From positions 3,460,001-3,524,000 of the forward strand of contig CP030277.1 in the NCBI GenBank assembly GCA_003330885.1: 64,000 nucleotides of DNA, in the 5' to 3' direction. Below the pieces are notes generated by a model. That model did not search any database, had not been told where the DNA came from, and saw only the letters and a program-made list of their open reading frames with translations. The translations under genes and the position numbers were made by a program. Source of the stretch: Rhodobiaceae bacterium (lineage in GTDB: Bacteria > Pseudomonadota > Alphaproteobacteria > Parvibaculales > Parvibaculaceae). Below are positions 16,015 to 25,192 of the stretch, piece after piece (positions within the stretch are counted from its first letter, which is position 1; each line of letters begins with the position of its first letter).

Positions 16015-17949
16015 TCAGGCTGAAGACGGAACGGTGTCAGGCACTGGAAGCGCCAATGCATCTTTGTCTTTCGGCAGCACCATGGCCTTTGAGGGAGACA
16101 GCTGGCGGTGATATTGATCAGCTAACCTGACAATGGGAGGCGTCGTGAGCTGCTCCGGCGCGACAAGAAGATCAAACCGGTCTAACAGCACTCCAGGACG
16201 CTGTGCCAGCAGGCTAGAAAGCGGGGCGGCTAGCACAAGTCCGGTGACCACAGGAATGAGCCAAAGCGTAATAGCACCCGCTACGATCCCATAGAGGAGC
16301 CCGAGGCCCAAGATCGTTTCAACTGAGTGGATCCGAAGCAGATCACCGAAGTCATCGCGAGCAGCGGACCGACGTTGGGCATTCCAACCCTGTTCCTGAC
16401 CTGCCAGTGTTTTTACAACCGCCAGCGTCTGTTGGACCATAAGAACTGGCGCAACTGCTGCGGACAGAAGCACTTCAAGGGTGAAAGAGGTTGCTGCGCG
16501 AACACGTCCGCCCCATGCTTGCGCACTGTTGCGGCGTAGAATCTGGCTCAAAAAACCCAGCACTTTTGGCAAAAAGAGAACGCCAATGGTCACCGCAAAG
16601 ATCAATTGCATAGGCGTGACGTCGGAGTTGATGGTCAGGCTGCGGCTCACACTCTGCCAATGGTCTACAGCAAAGATCGACGCCATAGGATCCACAGTTG
16701 TGAAGAGACCCAGACAGATGAACATGAGCCACATGGGCGCTGCCATATAGGCCATGATGCCGTGAAGGAGATGGAAACGACTAATGGGATGCAGCCCAGC
16801 GGCGCCAACCACACCGACATGCTGGAGATTTCCTTGGCACCATCGTTGATCTCGCACGACATGGTCGATCAGTGTCGGGGGTGTTTCTTCGTAGCTCCCG
16901 CCCAGCTCGGTCATGAGACGAACTTGCCATCCTGCGCGTCGTAGCAATGCAGCTTCAACAAAGTCGTGGCTCATCACAACGCCCCCAAAAGGTCCGGTGC
17001 CTTTTAGATTTGGAAGGCCTGCGGAAGTGGCAAAAGCGCGCGTGCGAATGATCGCGTTGTGTCCCCAATAATTGCTTTCGCCGGAGAACCAGGATGCGAA
17101 TCCTCTTGCAAGAGTTTGTCCATAGGCAGCCGTCGCAAACTGCTGAAGGCGCCCGAAAAGCGTGTTGGTTTTGATGAGGCGAGGCACCGTTTGAATAAGG
17201 CCCACTGTTGGGTCCGAGGCCATCTCGTCGGCCAAATGACGGATGGTGCCGCCCTCCATGACGCTGTCTGCATCGAGCACGACCATCGCGTCATAAGCGC
17301 CACCCCAGCGCCGCACCCACTCTTCGATGTTCCCAGCCTTGCGACCCACATTGTCTGCACGACGTCGATAGAACAGAGACGCATCGGGCATGAGTTGCTT
17401 CGCTCTTTTGAACATCGCGAGTTCATCTGCTGCAGCGGCGCTGTCGCGCGTGTCGCTTAAAACAAAGAAGGAATATGCATGATTGCTGTCCGTTTCATTT
17501 AGGCTTTTCAGCATAGCGGTGGCATTTGCAAAGACGCGACCCGGGTCTTCATTATAGGCGGGTACGAGAAGAGCGACTTTCATTGAATTCGCGGGGCGAG
17601 GCGCTGGAATCGTGTCGCGGTTGCGCCTAAGAAAGCCAAGGATCACGTTTACGCCGGAAAGTGAAATCCAGAAGAAGTTCGCAGCAAAGAGGCTGGCAAT
17701 GCCGATTTCAGATGGCGTAATGCCGCCCACAGAGAACGCCGCAAGTGTTTCGTACAGCAGCCAGAGTGTTGTGAGGGTTGCAATGAAAAAGACACTGATA
17801 CGTCTCAGTGAGAGGAGCGCACGGTTTTCAGCTTGGTTTTGCTCTGCCGCAGCCGGGTCTGTGAACGGGGCATCAAAACACTGAGCCGGCATTGCCAGTG
17901 GTGCCTCAGGCGGCAAATATGTTTCTGATGCGGTCACTGACGCGTCCAT
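16015..17949 (-). CDS. opgH: Glucans biosynthesis glucosyltransferase OpgH (MdoH)
   Basis: 644 aa. Inner-membrane GT2 enzyme that polymerises the glucose backbone of osmoregulated periplasmic glucans from UDP-glucose and passes it to the periplasm. Catalytic signatures are clear: VLDADSVM (DxD) and the acceptor/product motif RDQRWCQGNLQH (QxxRW). Two helices precede the catalytic domain (about 47-100) and several follow it. The ATG at 17949 has GAGAAG upstream with good spacing; a GTG at 17961 would have none. The gene overlaps the end of opgG by 16 nt, so the pair is translated together. Shorter than E. coli OpgH (847 aa), mainly at both ends. Confidence 0.93.
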   Translation of the reverse strand: MDASVTASETYLPPEAPLAMPAQCFDAPFTDPAAAEQNQAENRALLSLRRISVFFIATLTTLWLLYETLAAFSVGGITPSEIGIASLFAANFFWISLSGVNVILGFLRRNRDTIPAPRPANSMKVALLVPAYNEDPGRVFANATAMLKSLNETDSNHAYSFFVLSDTRDSAAAADELAMFKRAKQLMPDASLFYRRRADNVGRKAGNIEEWVRRWGGAYDAMVVLDADSVMEGGTIRHLADEMASDPTVGLIQTVPRLIKTNTLFGRLQQFATAAYGQTLARGFASWFSGESNYWGHNAIIRTRAFATSAGLPNLKGTGPFGGVVMSHDFVEAALLRRAGWQVRLMTELGGSYEETPPTLIDHVVRDQRWCQGNLQHVGVVGAAGLHPISRFHLLHGIMAYMAAPMWLMFICLGLFTTVDPMASIFAVDHWQSVSRSLTINSDVTPMQLIFAVTIGVLFLPKVLGFLSQILRRNSAQAWGGRVRAATSFTLEVLLSAAVAPVLMVQQTLAVVKTLAGQEQGWNAQRRSAARDDFGDLLRIHSVETILGLGLLYGIVAGAITLWLIPVVTGLVLAAPLSSLLAQRPGVLLDRFDLLVAPEQLTTPPIVRLADQYHRQLSPSKAMVLPKDKDALALPVPDTVPSSA

Positions 17950-19505
17950 CGATATAACCACTTCTCGCTGGCCTGTTTCCCATCCTGTCGCAGCGCTATG
18001 CGAAGCTCTGATGAATTCTCTTCTTGCGGATCATATTGGAAGGTCAAGCGAAGCCCTCCGGTATAAGGGTTGGCTTCAAGAACAGGAAATTGAGCGAGGC
18101 CTTTGCTGGTAAAAATTTCTGGGACAAATTTATCTACAGTCTGTGCCATGGCAAGACCATTCAGACCGTCTTGACGTGCATAGTCGATGACAACGATTTT
18201 ACCGCCTTCTGGCCGTGCGCCAATACGGGTATTGATCACTTTCAGGAGACTGTTTGTGACAGGCGCGCTGTCTCGCCAAGAGAGCGTATAGGAGAACTCG
18301 TAACGCTCTCCTTTGAGGAAGGGCGCAGCGGGCCGCCAATAAGCGACAATATTGTCAAACGTTTCTGTCTCTGTTGGCAGTTCCACTAGAGTGACAGAGC
18401 CTTTGCCCCAATCGCCATGCGGTGTCACCCACGCAGAGGGGCGATCATTATAGTCGAGAGACAGATCGCCAAAATCTTCGAAGTCACGGGACCGCTGAAC
18501 CAGTCCAAAGCCTTTAGGGTTTCGATCCACAAAGGCACTCTCCTGAACTCCTAAGGGGTTGGCGAGTGGTCGCCATAGCCATTCTCCCGCGCCATTGTTG
18601 ACCGCCAGGCCATCTGAATCGTGCGCGCCGGAGCGGAAGTCGTCGAAACGATGTCGGTTCGTCTCGTCAAACAGGAACATGCTGGTCAGCGGCGCCAACC
18701 CAAAATTGGTGAGATCGCGGCGAGGAAACAAAACCGCCGAGACATCCATATCGGTTGTGGCGCCGGGTCGAGTCTGAAAGGTGTAGATGCCGGTAATACC
18801 GGGTGAGTCCATGAGCGCGTAAAGCGTGATGGGCTGACCCGCCTCCGCATTTCGTTGAATCCAGAAATCAGTAAAAATCGGAAACTCTTCGCCGCGCTCC
18901 TCACCAATATCAATGGCGAGCCCCCGTGCTGAGAGACCGTATACATGGCCTTTGGCAATCGCTCTGAAGTAGGAAGCGCCTTGAAAGACGAGAAACTCAT
19001 CAAGTGTATCGGGTGAATTGAGCGAGCCATGAAGGCGAAACCCGGAATAGTCGCCGCCAACCTCAGAGAGGTTTTCTGGTGCGGCTTTCCCTAGGGAGAA
19101 GAAGGCTGGATCAAAGGGAACAGGGACGACCTTGCCGTCGTCGATGAGATTGATGCGCACAGGATTGTTGAGAGCCCGCCCAGGCGGGAGCAGCTGGGCC
19201 GTCACGGACTCATTGGGGGAAAGAGGCAGGGAAAGGTCAGATTTGAACCGGATTGCTCGGTGTTGATCAAACGTCAGTGACGCCCAGCGCTCACTTGTCG
19301 GGATGGCGGGCTCATATGCGCGTTCTGAAAGATATTTTGCGTGCTGGACGAGGCTTTCGTGCGTGAATGGCGCCATAGGTCGCGGCAAGGGTGTGCCGAC
19401 AATGTCAGCACTGTCAGCAAACCCTCGCTGGGCAAACGGCACGCTGAGGGCTGTCGCCAATGCGACTGCGAGGACAAACGCGATATTTCTAATTCTCTTA
19501 GACAT
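17934..19505 (-). CDS. opgG: Periplasmic glucan biosynthesis protein OpgG (MdoG)
   Basis: 523 aa. A Sec signal peptide at about 1-30 (LAVALATALSVPFA, cleavage near GFA-DS) precedes the OpgG/OpgD beta-sandwich domain. Recognisable landmarks include QHRAIRFKSDLSLP, FQGASYFRAIAKGHVYGLSARGLAID and DYNDRPSAWVTPHGDWGKGSV. It is needed to process or modify the nascent glucan in the periplasm and is encoded directly ahead of opgH, as in the classical opgGH operon. Start codon is 55 nt downstream of the divergence point with the XRE gene, which is also on this strand. Confidence 0.93.
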   Translation of the reverse strand: MSKRIRNIAFVLAVALATALSVPFAQRGFADSADIVGTPLPRPMAPFTHESLVQHAKYLSERAYEPAIPTSERWASLTFDQHRAIRFKSDLSLPLSPNESVTAQLLPPGRALNNPVRINLIDDGKVVPVPFDPAFFSLGKAAPENLSEVGGDYSGFRLHGSLNSPDTLDEFLVFQGASYFRAIAKGHVYGLSARGLAIDIGEERGEEFPIFTDFWIQRNAEAGQPITLYALMDSPGITGIYTFQTRPGATTDMDVSAVLFPRRDLTNFGLAPLTSMFLFDETNRHRFDDFRSGAHDSDGLAVNNGAGEWLWRPLANPLGVQESAFVDRNPKGFGLVQRSRDFEDFGDLSLDYNDRPSAWVTPHGDWGKGSVTLVELPTETETFDNIVAYWRPAAPFLKGERYEFSYTLSWRDSAPVTNSLLKVINTRIGARPEGGKIVVIDYARQDGLNGLAMAQTVDKFVPEIFTSKGLAQFPVLEANPYTGGLRLTFQYDPQEENSSELRIALRQDGKQASEKWLYRWTRQ

Positions 19506-19560
19506 GAGCTGCCCGGTATCGCGAGGATTTGTGGAGGAAGTAAGGCAGCCGCGACCGCGG

Positions 19561-19911
19561 TCAAAGCCCTGGAGAATCTTCTAAAGCTTGAGATAATTTC
19601 AGGAGAAGCGGAACGCGTCGCTCGCCGATGCGGGCCGCTATCGCTGAGATCTCTGATCGCCGCCGCGCGGTATCCGTATTGTCCATAATGTCGGCTTGAA
19701 ATCCCTCCAGAAAGAAACTGGGTGGCACGTCGAGTACACCTGCCGCCGCCGCAATGAGCTTAAGGCTGAGACCAGCCTCTCCCGCCTCCATCTCCTCAAT
19801 ATGAGGCTGCGTGACCGACAGCAGAGATGCCAGTTCAAGCGCCGAATACCCCTTTGCATTGCGGGCATGGGCAAGCCGGGAGCCAACATGTTTTTCAATT
19901 GTCGAAGCCAT
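19561..19911 (-). CDS. XRE-family helix-turn-helix regulator
   Basis: 116 aa. Residues about 8-65 form the Cro/CI-type HTH (GSRLAHARNAKGYSALELASLLSVTQPHIEEMEAG), followed by a short helical C-terminal part (about 90-116) that may mediate dimerisation. It lies immediately upstream of opgG on the same strand (55 nt gap), so it may be in the same transcript and might control the glucan genes; that is inference. Not related to phage regulators by context, as no phage genes are nearby. Confidence 0.82.
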   Translation of the reverse strand: MASTIEKHVGSRLAHARNAKGYSALELASLLSVTQPHIEEMEAGEAGLSLKLIAAAAGVLDVPPSFFLEGFQADIMDNTDTARRRSEISAIAARIGERRVPLLLKLSQALEDSPGL

Positions 19912-20238
19912 AGGGTCTCCGAGATGATCCTAGTTATTGAATAAATGGGGGAACATTGCCCGGTTTCTAGCATGTGAGGCCGCCATAGGCGTTCACGAGA
20001 CCCTCGCTTTTGATGACAATTGCTTGTTCAAGCCCGCGCAGCTGGATTGACGCTGGCGCATAGGAAAATGTACCTATTTGAGGTGGTTTTTCGGCTTCAT
20101 AAACCCGTTTTCCACTCAGCAGGCCAATGACTTACGGCGCAAGAATGAGCCGGTTTTTGACATATCTCATGTGATCTGACGTTTTGTCAGTTTATTATCT
20201 GCGCCAACACAAATAACCAAAAAAGAGGAAGCACGAGA
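19912..20238. promoter_or_regulatory. 327-bp divergent intergenic region (XRE gene / BVMO gene)
   Basis: No coding sequence found. It must contain the promoters of the XRE-opgG-opgH unit and of the BVMO gene. A TTGACA at 20157-20162 is a possible -35 box, although no good -10 lies at 17 bp. The operator-like box at 20176-20194 is listed separately. Shine-Dalgarno AGAGGAAG precedes the BVMO ATG. Confidence 0.4.
20176..20194 (+). promoter_or_regulatory. Operator-like box shared with the second BVMO gene (copy 1)
   Basis: CTGACGTTTTGTCAGTTTA, 45 bp before the BVMO start codon, contains the perfect dyad CTGAC-N5-GTCAG. The upstream region of the second BVMO gene has CTGATAATTTGTCATTTTA (30668-30686, minus strand); the two agree at 15 of 19 positions. 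A common regulator for the two BVMO genes is inferred. Confidence 0.5.
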
Positions 20239-21741
20239 ATGGCGGACACACAGACGCTGGAAAAACCGGCCGACCAGAAAACAGAGCATTTCGACGTCCT
20301 GATCGTGGGCGCTGGGATCTCGGGCGTTGGCGCGGCGTACCACCTGAAAGAGCAGTGCCCCGACAAGAGCTTTGTCGTGTTGGAAAGTCTTGAGAGCTTT
20401 GGCGGCACCTGGCACATGCACCGCTATCCCGGCATTCGCTCAGATAGCGACCTCTATACCTTCGGATACAGATTCAAACCATGGACGGGCGCGCCGATCG
20501 CCAGTGCAGAAGAAATCTTGAATTACATGGGGGAAGTGATCGAGGAGAACAACCTTGATAACCACATCCGCTATGGTCACAAAATTACGTCAGCAAACTG
20601 GTCGTCGAAAGATCAAGTCTACGAGCTTGAAGGCGTGCGGGCAGACACCGGTGAGACAGTTCACTTCACCGCAAACTTCCTCTGGATGTGCCAAGGCTAC
20701 TATCGCCACTCAGAAGGCTATACGCCAGACTGGGAAGGCATGGATGACTTTTCAGGCGAGATCGTTCACCCGCAAACCTGGCCGGAAGACCTCGACTATA
20801 AGGGGAAGAACGTCCTTGTCATTGGCTCTGGGGCAACTGCCGCGACCCTTGTTCCCGCGATCGCCGGTGATTGCAATCACGTAACCCTCCTTCAACGCTC
20901 ACCTACCTATTTCATTCCGGGCCGCAATGAGAACGAGGTCGCAGACATGTTGCGGGTGCTGGACATTGACGAAAGCTGGATCCACGAGATCACCCGCAGG
21001 GCGATATTGTACAATCAGGCAGAGTTCACCAGACGTGCTTTCGACGAGCCAGAAGTGGTGAAAGAAGAACTGTTGGCAGGTGTCCGGGAATATCTCGGTC
21101 CTGACTTCGACATGGATACCCACTTCACGCCGAAATATCTGCCCTGGCGTCAGCGGATTGCCTTTGTGCCGGATGGCGACATCTTTGAAGGCGTCAAATC
21201 TGGCAAAGCCTCTATTGTGACGGATGAAATTGATCGGTTCACCAAGAAGGGCATTCTGCTGAAATCGGGCAAAGAACTTGAAGCAGATATTATTGTGACG
21301 GCGACGGGCTTCAATCTCTCAGTGCTGGGAGATATCGACTTCAGCATTGATGACAAGCCGCTTAACTTCGCCGACACGGTGACCTATCGCGGCATGATGT
21401 TTACGGGCGTACCCAACCTAGTTTGGATCTTCGGTTATTTTCGCGCGAGCTGGACATTGCGTGTGGATATTCTGGGTGATTTTGTTGCCCGCCTGCTCAA
21501 TCACATGAAGAAAAAAGGTGTTAAGAGCGTTACGCCTGTCTTGCGCGAAGAGGACGAGGATATGGAGCTTTTGCCGTGGATGGACCCGGAAAACTTCAAT
21601 CCTGGCTATCTGATGCGCTCAATGCATCTCCTGCCGAAACGGGGCAACAAGGCAGAATGGCAGCATACCCAGGACTATTGGGCGGAGAAGGATGAGCTGC
21701 CAAAGATTGATCTGGATGATCCAATCTTCGACTACAAGTAA
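20239..21741 (+). CDS. Flavin-dependent Baeyer-Villiger-type monooxygenase (paralogue 1)
   Basis: 500 aa. Uses FAD, NADPH and O2 to insert oxygen next to a carbonyl or oxidise a heteroatom. The N-terminal FAD site is GAGISG (24-29), followed by FGGTWHMHRYPGIRSDSD, typical of BVMOs. The BVMO fingerprint F-x-G-x3-H-x3-W-P is exact at 171-182. The NADPH Rossmann motif GSGATA is at 196-201, and a second ATGFN motif is near residue 354. A terminator follows at 21795-21833. A closely similar protein is encoded at 29165-30652. Substrate not predictable; linear or cyclic ketones are typical. Confidence 0.92.
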   Translation: MADTQTLEKPADQKTEHFDVLIVGAGISGVGAAYHLKEQCPDKSFVVLESLESFGGTWHMHRYPGIRSDSDLYTFGYRFKPWTGAPIASAEEILNYMGEVIEENNLDNHIRYGHKITSANWSSKDQVYELEGVRADTGETVHFTANFLWMCQGYYRHSEGYTPDWEGMDDFSGEIVHPQTWPEDLDYKGKNVLVIGSGATAATLVPAIAGDCNHVTLLQRSPTYFIPGRNENEVADMLRVLDIDESWIHEITRRAILYNQAEFTRRAFDEPEVVKEELLAGVREYLGPDFDMDTHFTPKYLPWRQRIAFVPDGDIFEGVKSGKASIVTDEIDRFTKKGILLKSGKELEADIIVTATGFNLSVLGDIDFSIDDKPLNFADTVTYRGMMFTGVPNLVWIFGYFRASWTLRVDILGDFVARLLNHMKKKGVKSVTPVLREEDEDMELLPWMDPENFNPGYLMRSMHLLPKRGNKAEWQHTQDYWAEKDELPKIDLDDPIFDYK

Positions 21742-21794
21742 AGCGGCATCGCCGTCTTAGAAAGACCTATATGAGATTATGGTCTATCCGGTTT

Positions 21795-21833
21795 ACCCTC
21801 CTCCGTGGATCGAATCGCGGGGGAGGGTTTTTC
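21795..21833 (+). terminator. Rho-independent terminator overlapping the next gene's ribosome site
   Basis: ACCCTCC (21795-21801 region) pairs with GGAGGGT shortly before TTTTTT. The 3' arm GGGGGAGGG is also the only plausible Shine-Dalgarno for the GTG start at 21834, so hairpin formation would both end transcription and hide the ribosome site. Confidence 0.65.
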
Positions 21834-22196
21834 GTGGACGAGCAGAAAAACGGGTCATCTGAGAAGAATGCCCAGGGAAAAGTCTTCCATCACGAGGGGG
21901 AAAACCTCCCGACCCATGGACACCATGATGAGGAAACGCTTAAAGAAGACGTCGTTCGGCTTTATTGGCGTGCGAATCTGAGACTCCTTGGCGGCTTGCT
22001 CGTCATTTGGTTTGTCGTTTCGTTTGGTTTTTCCATCCTCTTCGTAGATGCACTCAATCAATATTCCCTCTTCGGATTTAAGCTCGGCTTCTGGTGGGCT
22101 CAGCAGGGGTCCATCTACGTGTTCGTGGCATTGATTTTTGTCTATGTCGTGCAGATGAAACGCATTGAACGCCGCTTTGGCGTCGACGACGACTAG
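21834..22196 (+). CDS. Solute:sodium symporter small subunit (DUF4212)
   Basis: 120 aa. A His/Glu-rich N-terminal tail (about 1-35) precedes RLYWRANLRLLGGLLVIWFVVSFGFSILFVDALNQ and two membrane helices, the DUF4212 pattern of small subunits that accompany large solute:sodium symporters. The GTG at 21834 follows GGGGGAGGG; a longer reading from ATG 21771 would include the terminator and shows no similarity. The large subunit gene starts 9 nt downstream, so they form one transporter. Confidence 0.85.
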   Translation: MDEQKNGSSEKNAQGKVFHHEGENLPTHGHHDEETLKEDVVRLYWRANLRLLGGLLVIWFVVSFGFSILFVDALNQYSLFGFKLGFWWAQQGSIYVFVALIFVYVVQMKRIERRFGVDDD

Positions 22197-22205
22197 GGGA
22201 CGATC

Positions 22206-23978
22206 ATGAGCACAGCAATGTTGACCTATCTTTTCGTGGGCGCGTCTTTCACGCTCTATATCGGCATCGCCATTTGGTCGCGGGCCGGAACAACGAAGGA
22301 ATTCTACGTCGCTGGCGGCGGCGTGCATCCGATCGCAAATGGTATGGCGACGGCGGCCGACTGGATGAGTGCTGCGTCCTTCATTTCCATGGCAGGTATC
22401 ATTGCTTTCCTAGGATATGATGGGTCAGTTTACCTCTTGGGCTGGACAGGAGGTTATGTGCTTCTTGCACTTCTCCTCGCCCCCTACCTTCGCAAGTTCG
22501 GACAATTCACCGTCCCGGATTTCATCGGAGAGCGCTACTATTCCAAGGCCGCCCGGATCGTGGCTGTCATCTGCCTGATCTTTATCTCATTCACCTATGT
22601 CGCTGGACAGATGCGCGGCGTTGGAATTGTGTTTTCGCGCTTTCTCGAAGTCGACATCACTGTGGGCGTGATCGTGGGAATGGGGGTTGTCTTTGTCTAT
22701 GCGGTGCTCGGCGGGATGAAAGGCATCACCTATACGCAAGTTGCGCAATATTGTGTGCTGATTTTCGCCTACATGGTGCCTGCAATCTTTATCTCACTCC
22801 TGATCACCGGAAATCCCGTGCCACAATTGGGGCTTGGTGCAACAGTAGCCGATGGGTCAGGGCTCTCTGTACTCGCAAAGCTGGATAAAACCTTACTGGA
22901 CTTAGGTTTCGGTCCCTATACGGAGGGCTCAAAGGCGACCATCGACGTATTCGCCATCACCATGGCGCTTATGGTGGGGACGGCCGGTCTGCCTCACGTC
23001 ATCGTGCGGTTTTTCACGGTACCGAAAGTGTCAGATGCTCGCCTGTCCGCGGGCTATGCACTCATTTTTATTGCGCTTCTCTATACGACGGCGCCGGCTG
23101 TGGCTGCCTTCGCCCGCCTCAACTTCGTCGAGACCATCAACAATACAAGCTATGCAGAAGCACCCGGCTGGTTCAAAAACTGGGAAGAGATCGGCCTTAT
23201 CGGTTGGATCGATAAAAATGAAGACGGGGTTATTCAATATGCAGCGGGCGCCGCTTTTGCGGGCAGCCCAACGTACAGCGACGAAAACGGCGCGAATGGT
23301 GAACGTCGTTTGACCAATGCACCGACAGACAGCACCAATGAAGTCTACGCTGACAGAGATATCTTTGTTCTCGCCAATCCGGAGATCGCAAGCCTGCCGG
23401 GCTGGGTCATTGCACTTGTTGCGGCTGGTGGTCTCGCCGCAGCCTTGTCGACTGCGGCGGGGCTTCTCCTTGTCGTCTCGACATCGATATCTCACGACCT
23501 GCTAAAGAAAACGCTGATGCCAGACATTACAGAACGCCAGGAGCTACTCTATGCCCGCATTGCCGCGGCGGTGGCGATCGGTGTTGCGGGATATCTGGGA
23601 ATTAATCCGCCGGGATTTGTGGCTCAGGTGGTGGCGTTTGCTTTTGGTCTGGCGGCCGCGTCCCTGTTCCCGGCAATCCTCCTTGGCATCTTCGTGAAGA
23701 GGATGAATAAGGAGGGGGTGATCGCCGGCATGCTGACCGGTCTCTTGTTCACCTTCGCCTATATCGTGTTCTTCAAATTCGTGTCGCCAGAGCTCAATAG
23801 CTCCGAAAACTGGCTGTTTGGCATTTCGCCGGAAGGGATCGGAACCATCGGAATGGTGTTGAACTTCCTTGTTGCCTTCTCCGTCAGTCGTGTGACGAGT
23901 GCGCCGCCAGCTTACATTCAGGACCTCGTTGACGATATCCGCATGCCGACCGGTGCAGGGGTCGCGCACAAGCATTAA
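22206..23978 (+). CDS. Solute:sodium symporter large subunit (VC_2705-type, acetate/organic-acid permease family)
   Basis: 590 aa with about 13 transmembrane helices. The N-terminal half carries FYVAGGGVHPIANGMATAADWMSAASFISMAG, the sodium-solute-symporter signature, and FLGYDGSVYLLGW. Pairing with a DUF4212 subunit identifies the VC_2705 subfamily, related to the acetate permease ActP. A non-membrane insertion of about 90 residues (from about 315 to 395, rich in Asp/Asn/Glu) sits between helices, longer than in ActP. Likely imports a small carboxylate with sodium. A strong terminator follows. Confidence 0.9.
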   Translation: MSTAMLTYLFVGASFTLYIGIAIWSRAGTTKEFYVAGGGVHPIANGMATAADWMSAASFISMAGIIAFLGYDGSVYLLGWTGGYVLLALLLAPYLRKFGQFTVPDFIGERYYSKAARIVAVICLIFISFTYVAGQMRGVGIVFSRFLEVDITVGVIVGMGVVFVYAVLGGMKGITYTQVAQYCVLIFAYMVPAIFISLLITGNPVPQLGLGATVADGSGLSVLAKLDKTLLDLGFGPYTEGSKATIDVFAITMALMVGTAGLPHVIVRFFTVPKVSDARLSAGYALIFIALLYTTAPAVAAFARLNFVETINNTSYAEAPGWFKNWEEIGLIGWIDKNEDGVIQYAAGAAFAGSPTYSDENGANGERRLTNAPTDSTNEVYADRDIFVLANPEIASLPGWVIALVAAGGLAAALSTAAGLLLVVSTSISHDLLKKTLMPDITERQELLYARIAAAVAIGVAGYLGINPPGFVAQVVAFAFGLAAASLFPAILLGIFVKRMNKEGVIAGMLTGLLFTFAYIVFFKFVSPELNSSENWLFGISPEGIGTIGMVLNFLVAFSVSRVTSAPPAYIQDLVDDIRMPTGAGVAHKH

Positions 23979-24004
23979 GCCGCAGCTTCTGAGAGTTGGT
24001 TAAC

Positions 24005-24054
24005 AAGAGATCGGCGCGGTGCCACCCACAGGCCTGGCACCGCGTCTCTCTTTT
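24005..24054 (+). terminator. Strong rho-independent terminator
   Basis: CGCGGTGCCA (24015-24024) pairs perfectly with TGGCACCGCG (24035-24044) around a 10-nt loop, extended by AGAGA/TCTCT and ending in TTTT. It closes the symporter operon. Confidence 0.85.
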
Positions 24055-24139
24055 GCCGATATAGGTCTGTTGCGGCCATAATTTCCCTGCTATGAGAGGC
24101 CACTTGGCCGCACGCGCGGCGCCGCACGAAGGAAGAAGA

Positions 24140-25174
24140 ATGGGCAAGTCGGCATTGATCACCGGCATCTCGGGACAGGATGGGGCATATCTTGCACGCC
24201 TGCTCGTGGATAAGGGGTACAAGGTTTATGGGGCGCAGCGCCGAGGCGCGAGCCTCAATACAGCGCGCCTTGAAGAGCTGGGTGTTTTGGACGATATCGA
24301 AGTCGTCCCTTTTGAGTTGTTGGAATACGCAAATATTTCAAGCGTTCTGAACCAGGTCGCGCCTGACGAAGTTTACAATTTGGCGGCTCAGAGCTTTGTA
24401 GGAACATCTTTTGACCAGCCATTGTACACAGGTGATGTCGATGGGATGGGCGTCCTTCGAATGCTGGAAGTTTTACGCTCTATGGGAAGCAAGGCGCGTT
24501 TCTACCAGGCCTCGACGTCTGAGATGTTCGGCAAGGTGAAAGAGACACCTCAGAACGAGGAAACGCCTTTCCATCCAAGAAGCCCCTATGCTGTTGCCAA
24601 GCTTTATGCGCACTGGATTGTGGTGAACTATCGCGAGAGCTACGACATGTTCGCTGCGTCTGGGATCCTGTTCAATCATGAGTCTCCTCTGCGTGGAGCC
24701 GAATTTGTGACCCGCAAAGTGACGCTTGCCCTCGCACGCATCGTGTTGGGAGAACAAGATGTTCTTAGTGTGGGCAATGTTGAGGCGGAACGAGATTGGG
24801 GATTCGCGGGAGATTATGTCGAGGGCATGTGGCGCATGCTTCAGCAGGACACAGCTGATGATTTTGTCTTGGCGACAGGACATAAAACAAAGGTGCGGGA
24901 TTTCATCACCGCTGCGGCAAAGGCTCTTGATCTTAGTCTGGAGTGGGACGGCGAAGGTGAAAAGACGACGGCCAGAGACACCAAGTCTGGCAAGGTGATT
25001 GTCAAGGTTGATCCGCAATTCTTCCGTCCGGCAGAAGTCGAACTTCTATTAGGCGACGCCACGAAAGCAAAAAACAAGCTTGGCTGGGAACCAACGGTCC
25101 AACTCGATGAGCTCACCGACATGATGGTGCGAGCAGACTATGATCGCATCAAAACGGGGTCGCTAAAATTCTGA
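24140..25174 (+). CDS. gmd: GDP-mannose 4,6-dehydratase
   Basis: 344 aa. Converts GDP-mannose to GDP-4-keto-6-deoxymannose, the first step to GDP-fucose, GDP-rhamnose or related deoxysugars for surface polysaccharide. The short-chain dehydrogenase core shows TGISGQDG (NADP site), the catalytic triad region with STSEMFG and SPYAVAKLYAHW (YxxxK), and the Gmd-specific LFNHESPLRGAEFVTRKVT. The ATG at 24140 has GGAAGAAG upstream. No other nucleotide-sugar gene is nearby, so the later steps are encoded elsewhere. Confidence 0.95.
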   Translation: MGKSALITGISGQDGAYLARLLVDKGYKVYGAQRRGASLNTARLEELGVLDDIEVVPFELLEYANISSVLNQVAPDEVYNLAAQSFVGTSFDQPLYTGDVDGMGVLRMLEVLRSMGSKARFYQASTSEMFGKVKETPQNEETPFHPRSPYAVAKLYAHWIVVNYRESYDMFAASGILFNHESPLRGAEFVTRKVTLALARIVLGEQDVLSVGNVEAERDWGFAGDYVEGMWRMLQQDTADDFVLATGHKTKVRDFITAAAKALDLSLEWDGEGEKTTARDTKSGKVIVKVDPQFFRPAEVELLLGDATKAKNKLGWEPTVQLDELTDMMVRADYDRIKTGSLKF

Positions 25175-25192
25175 CCAGATAGCCGCAGATGG

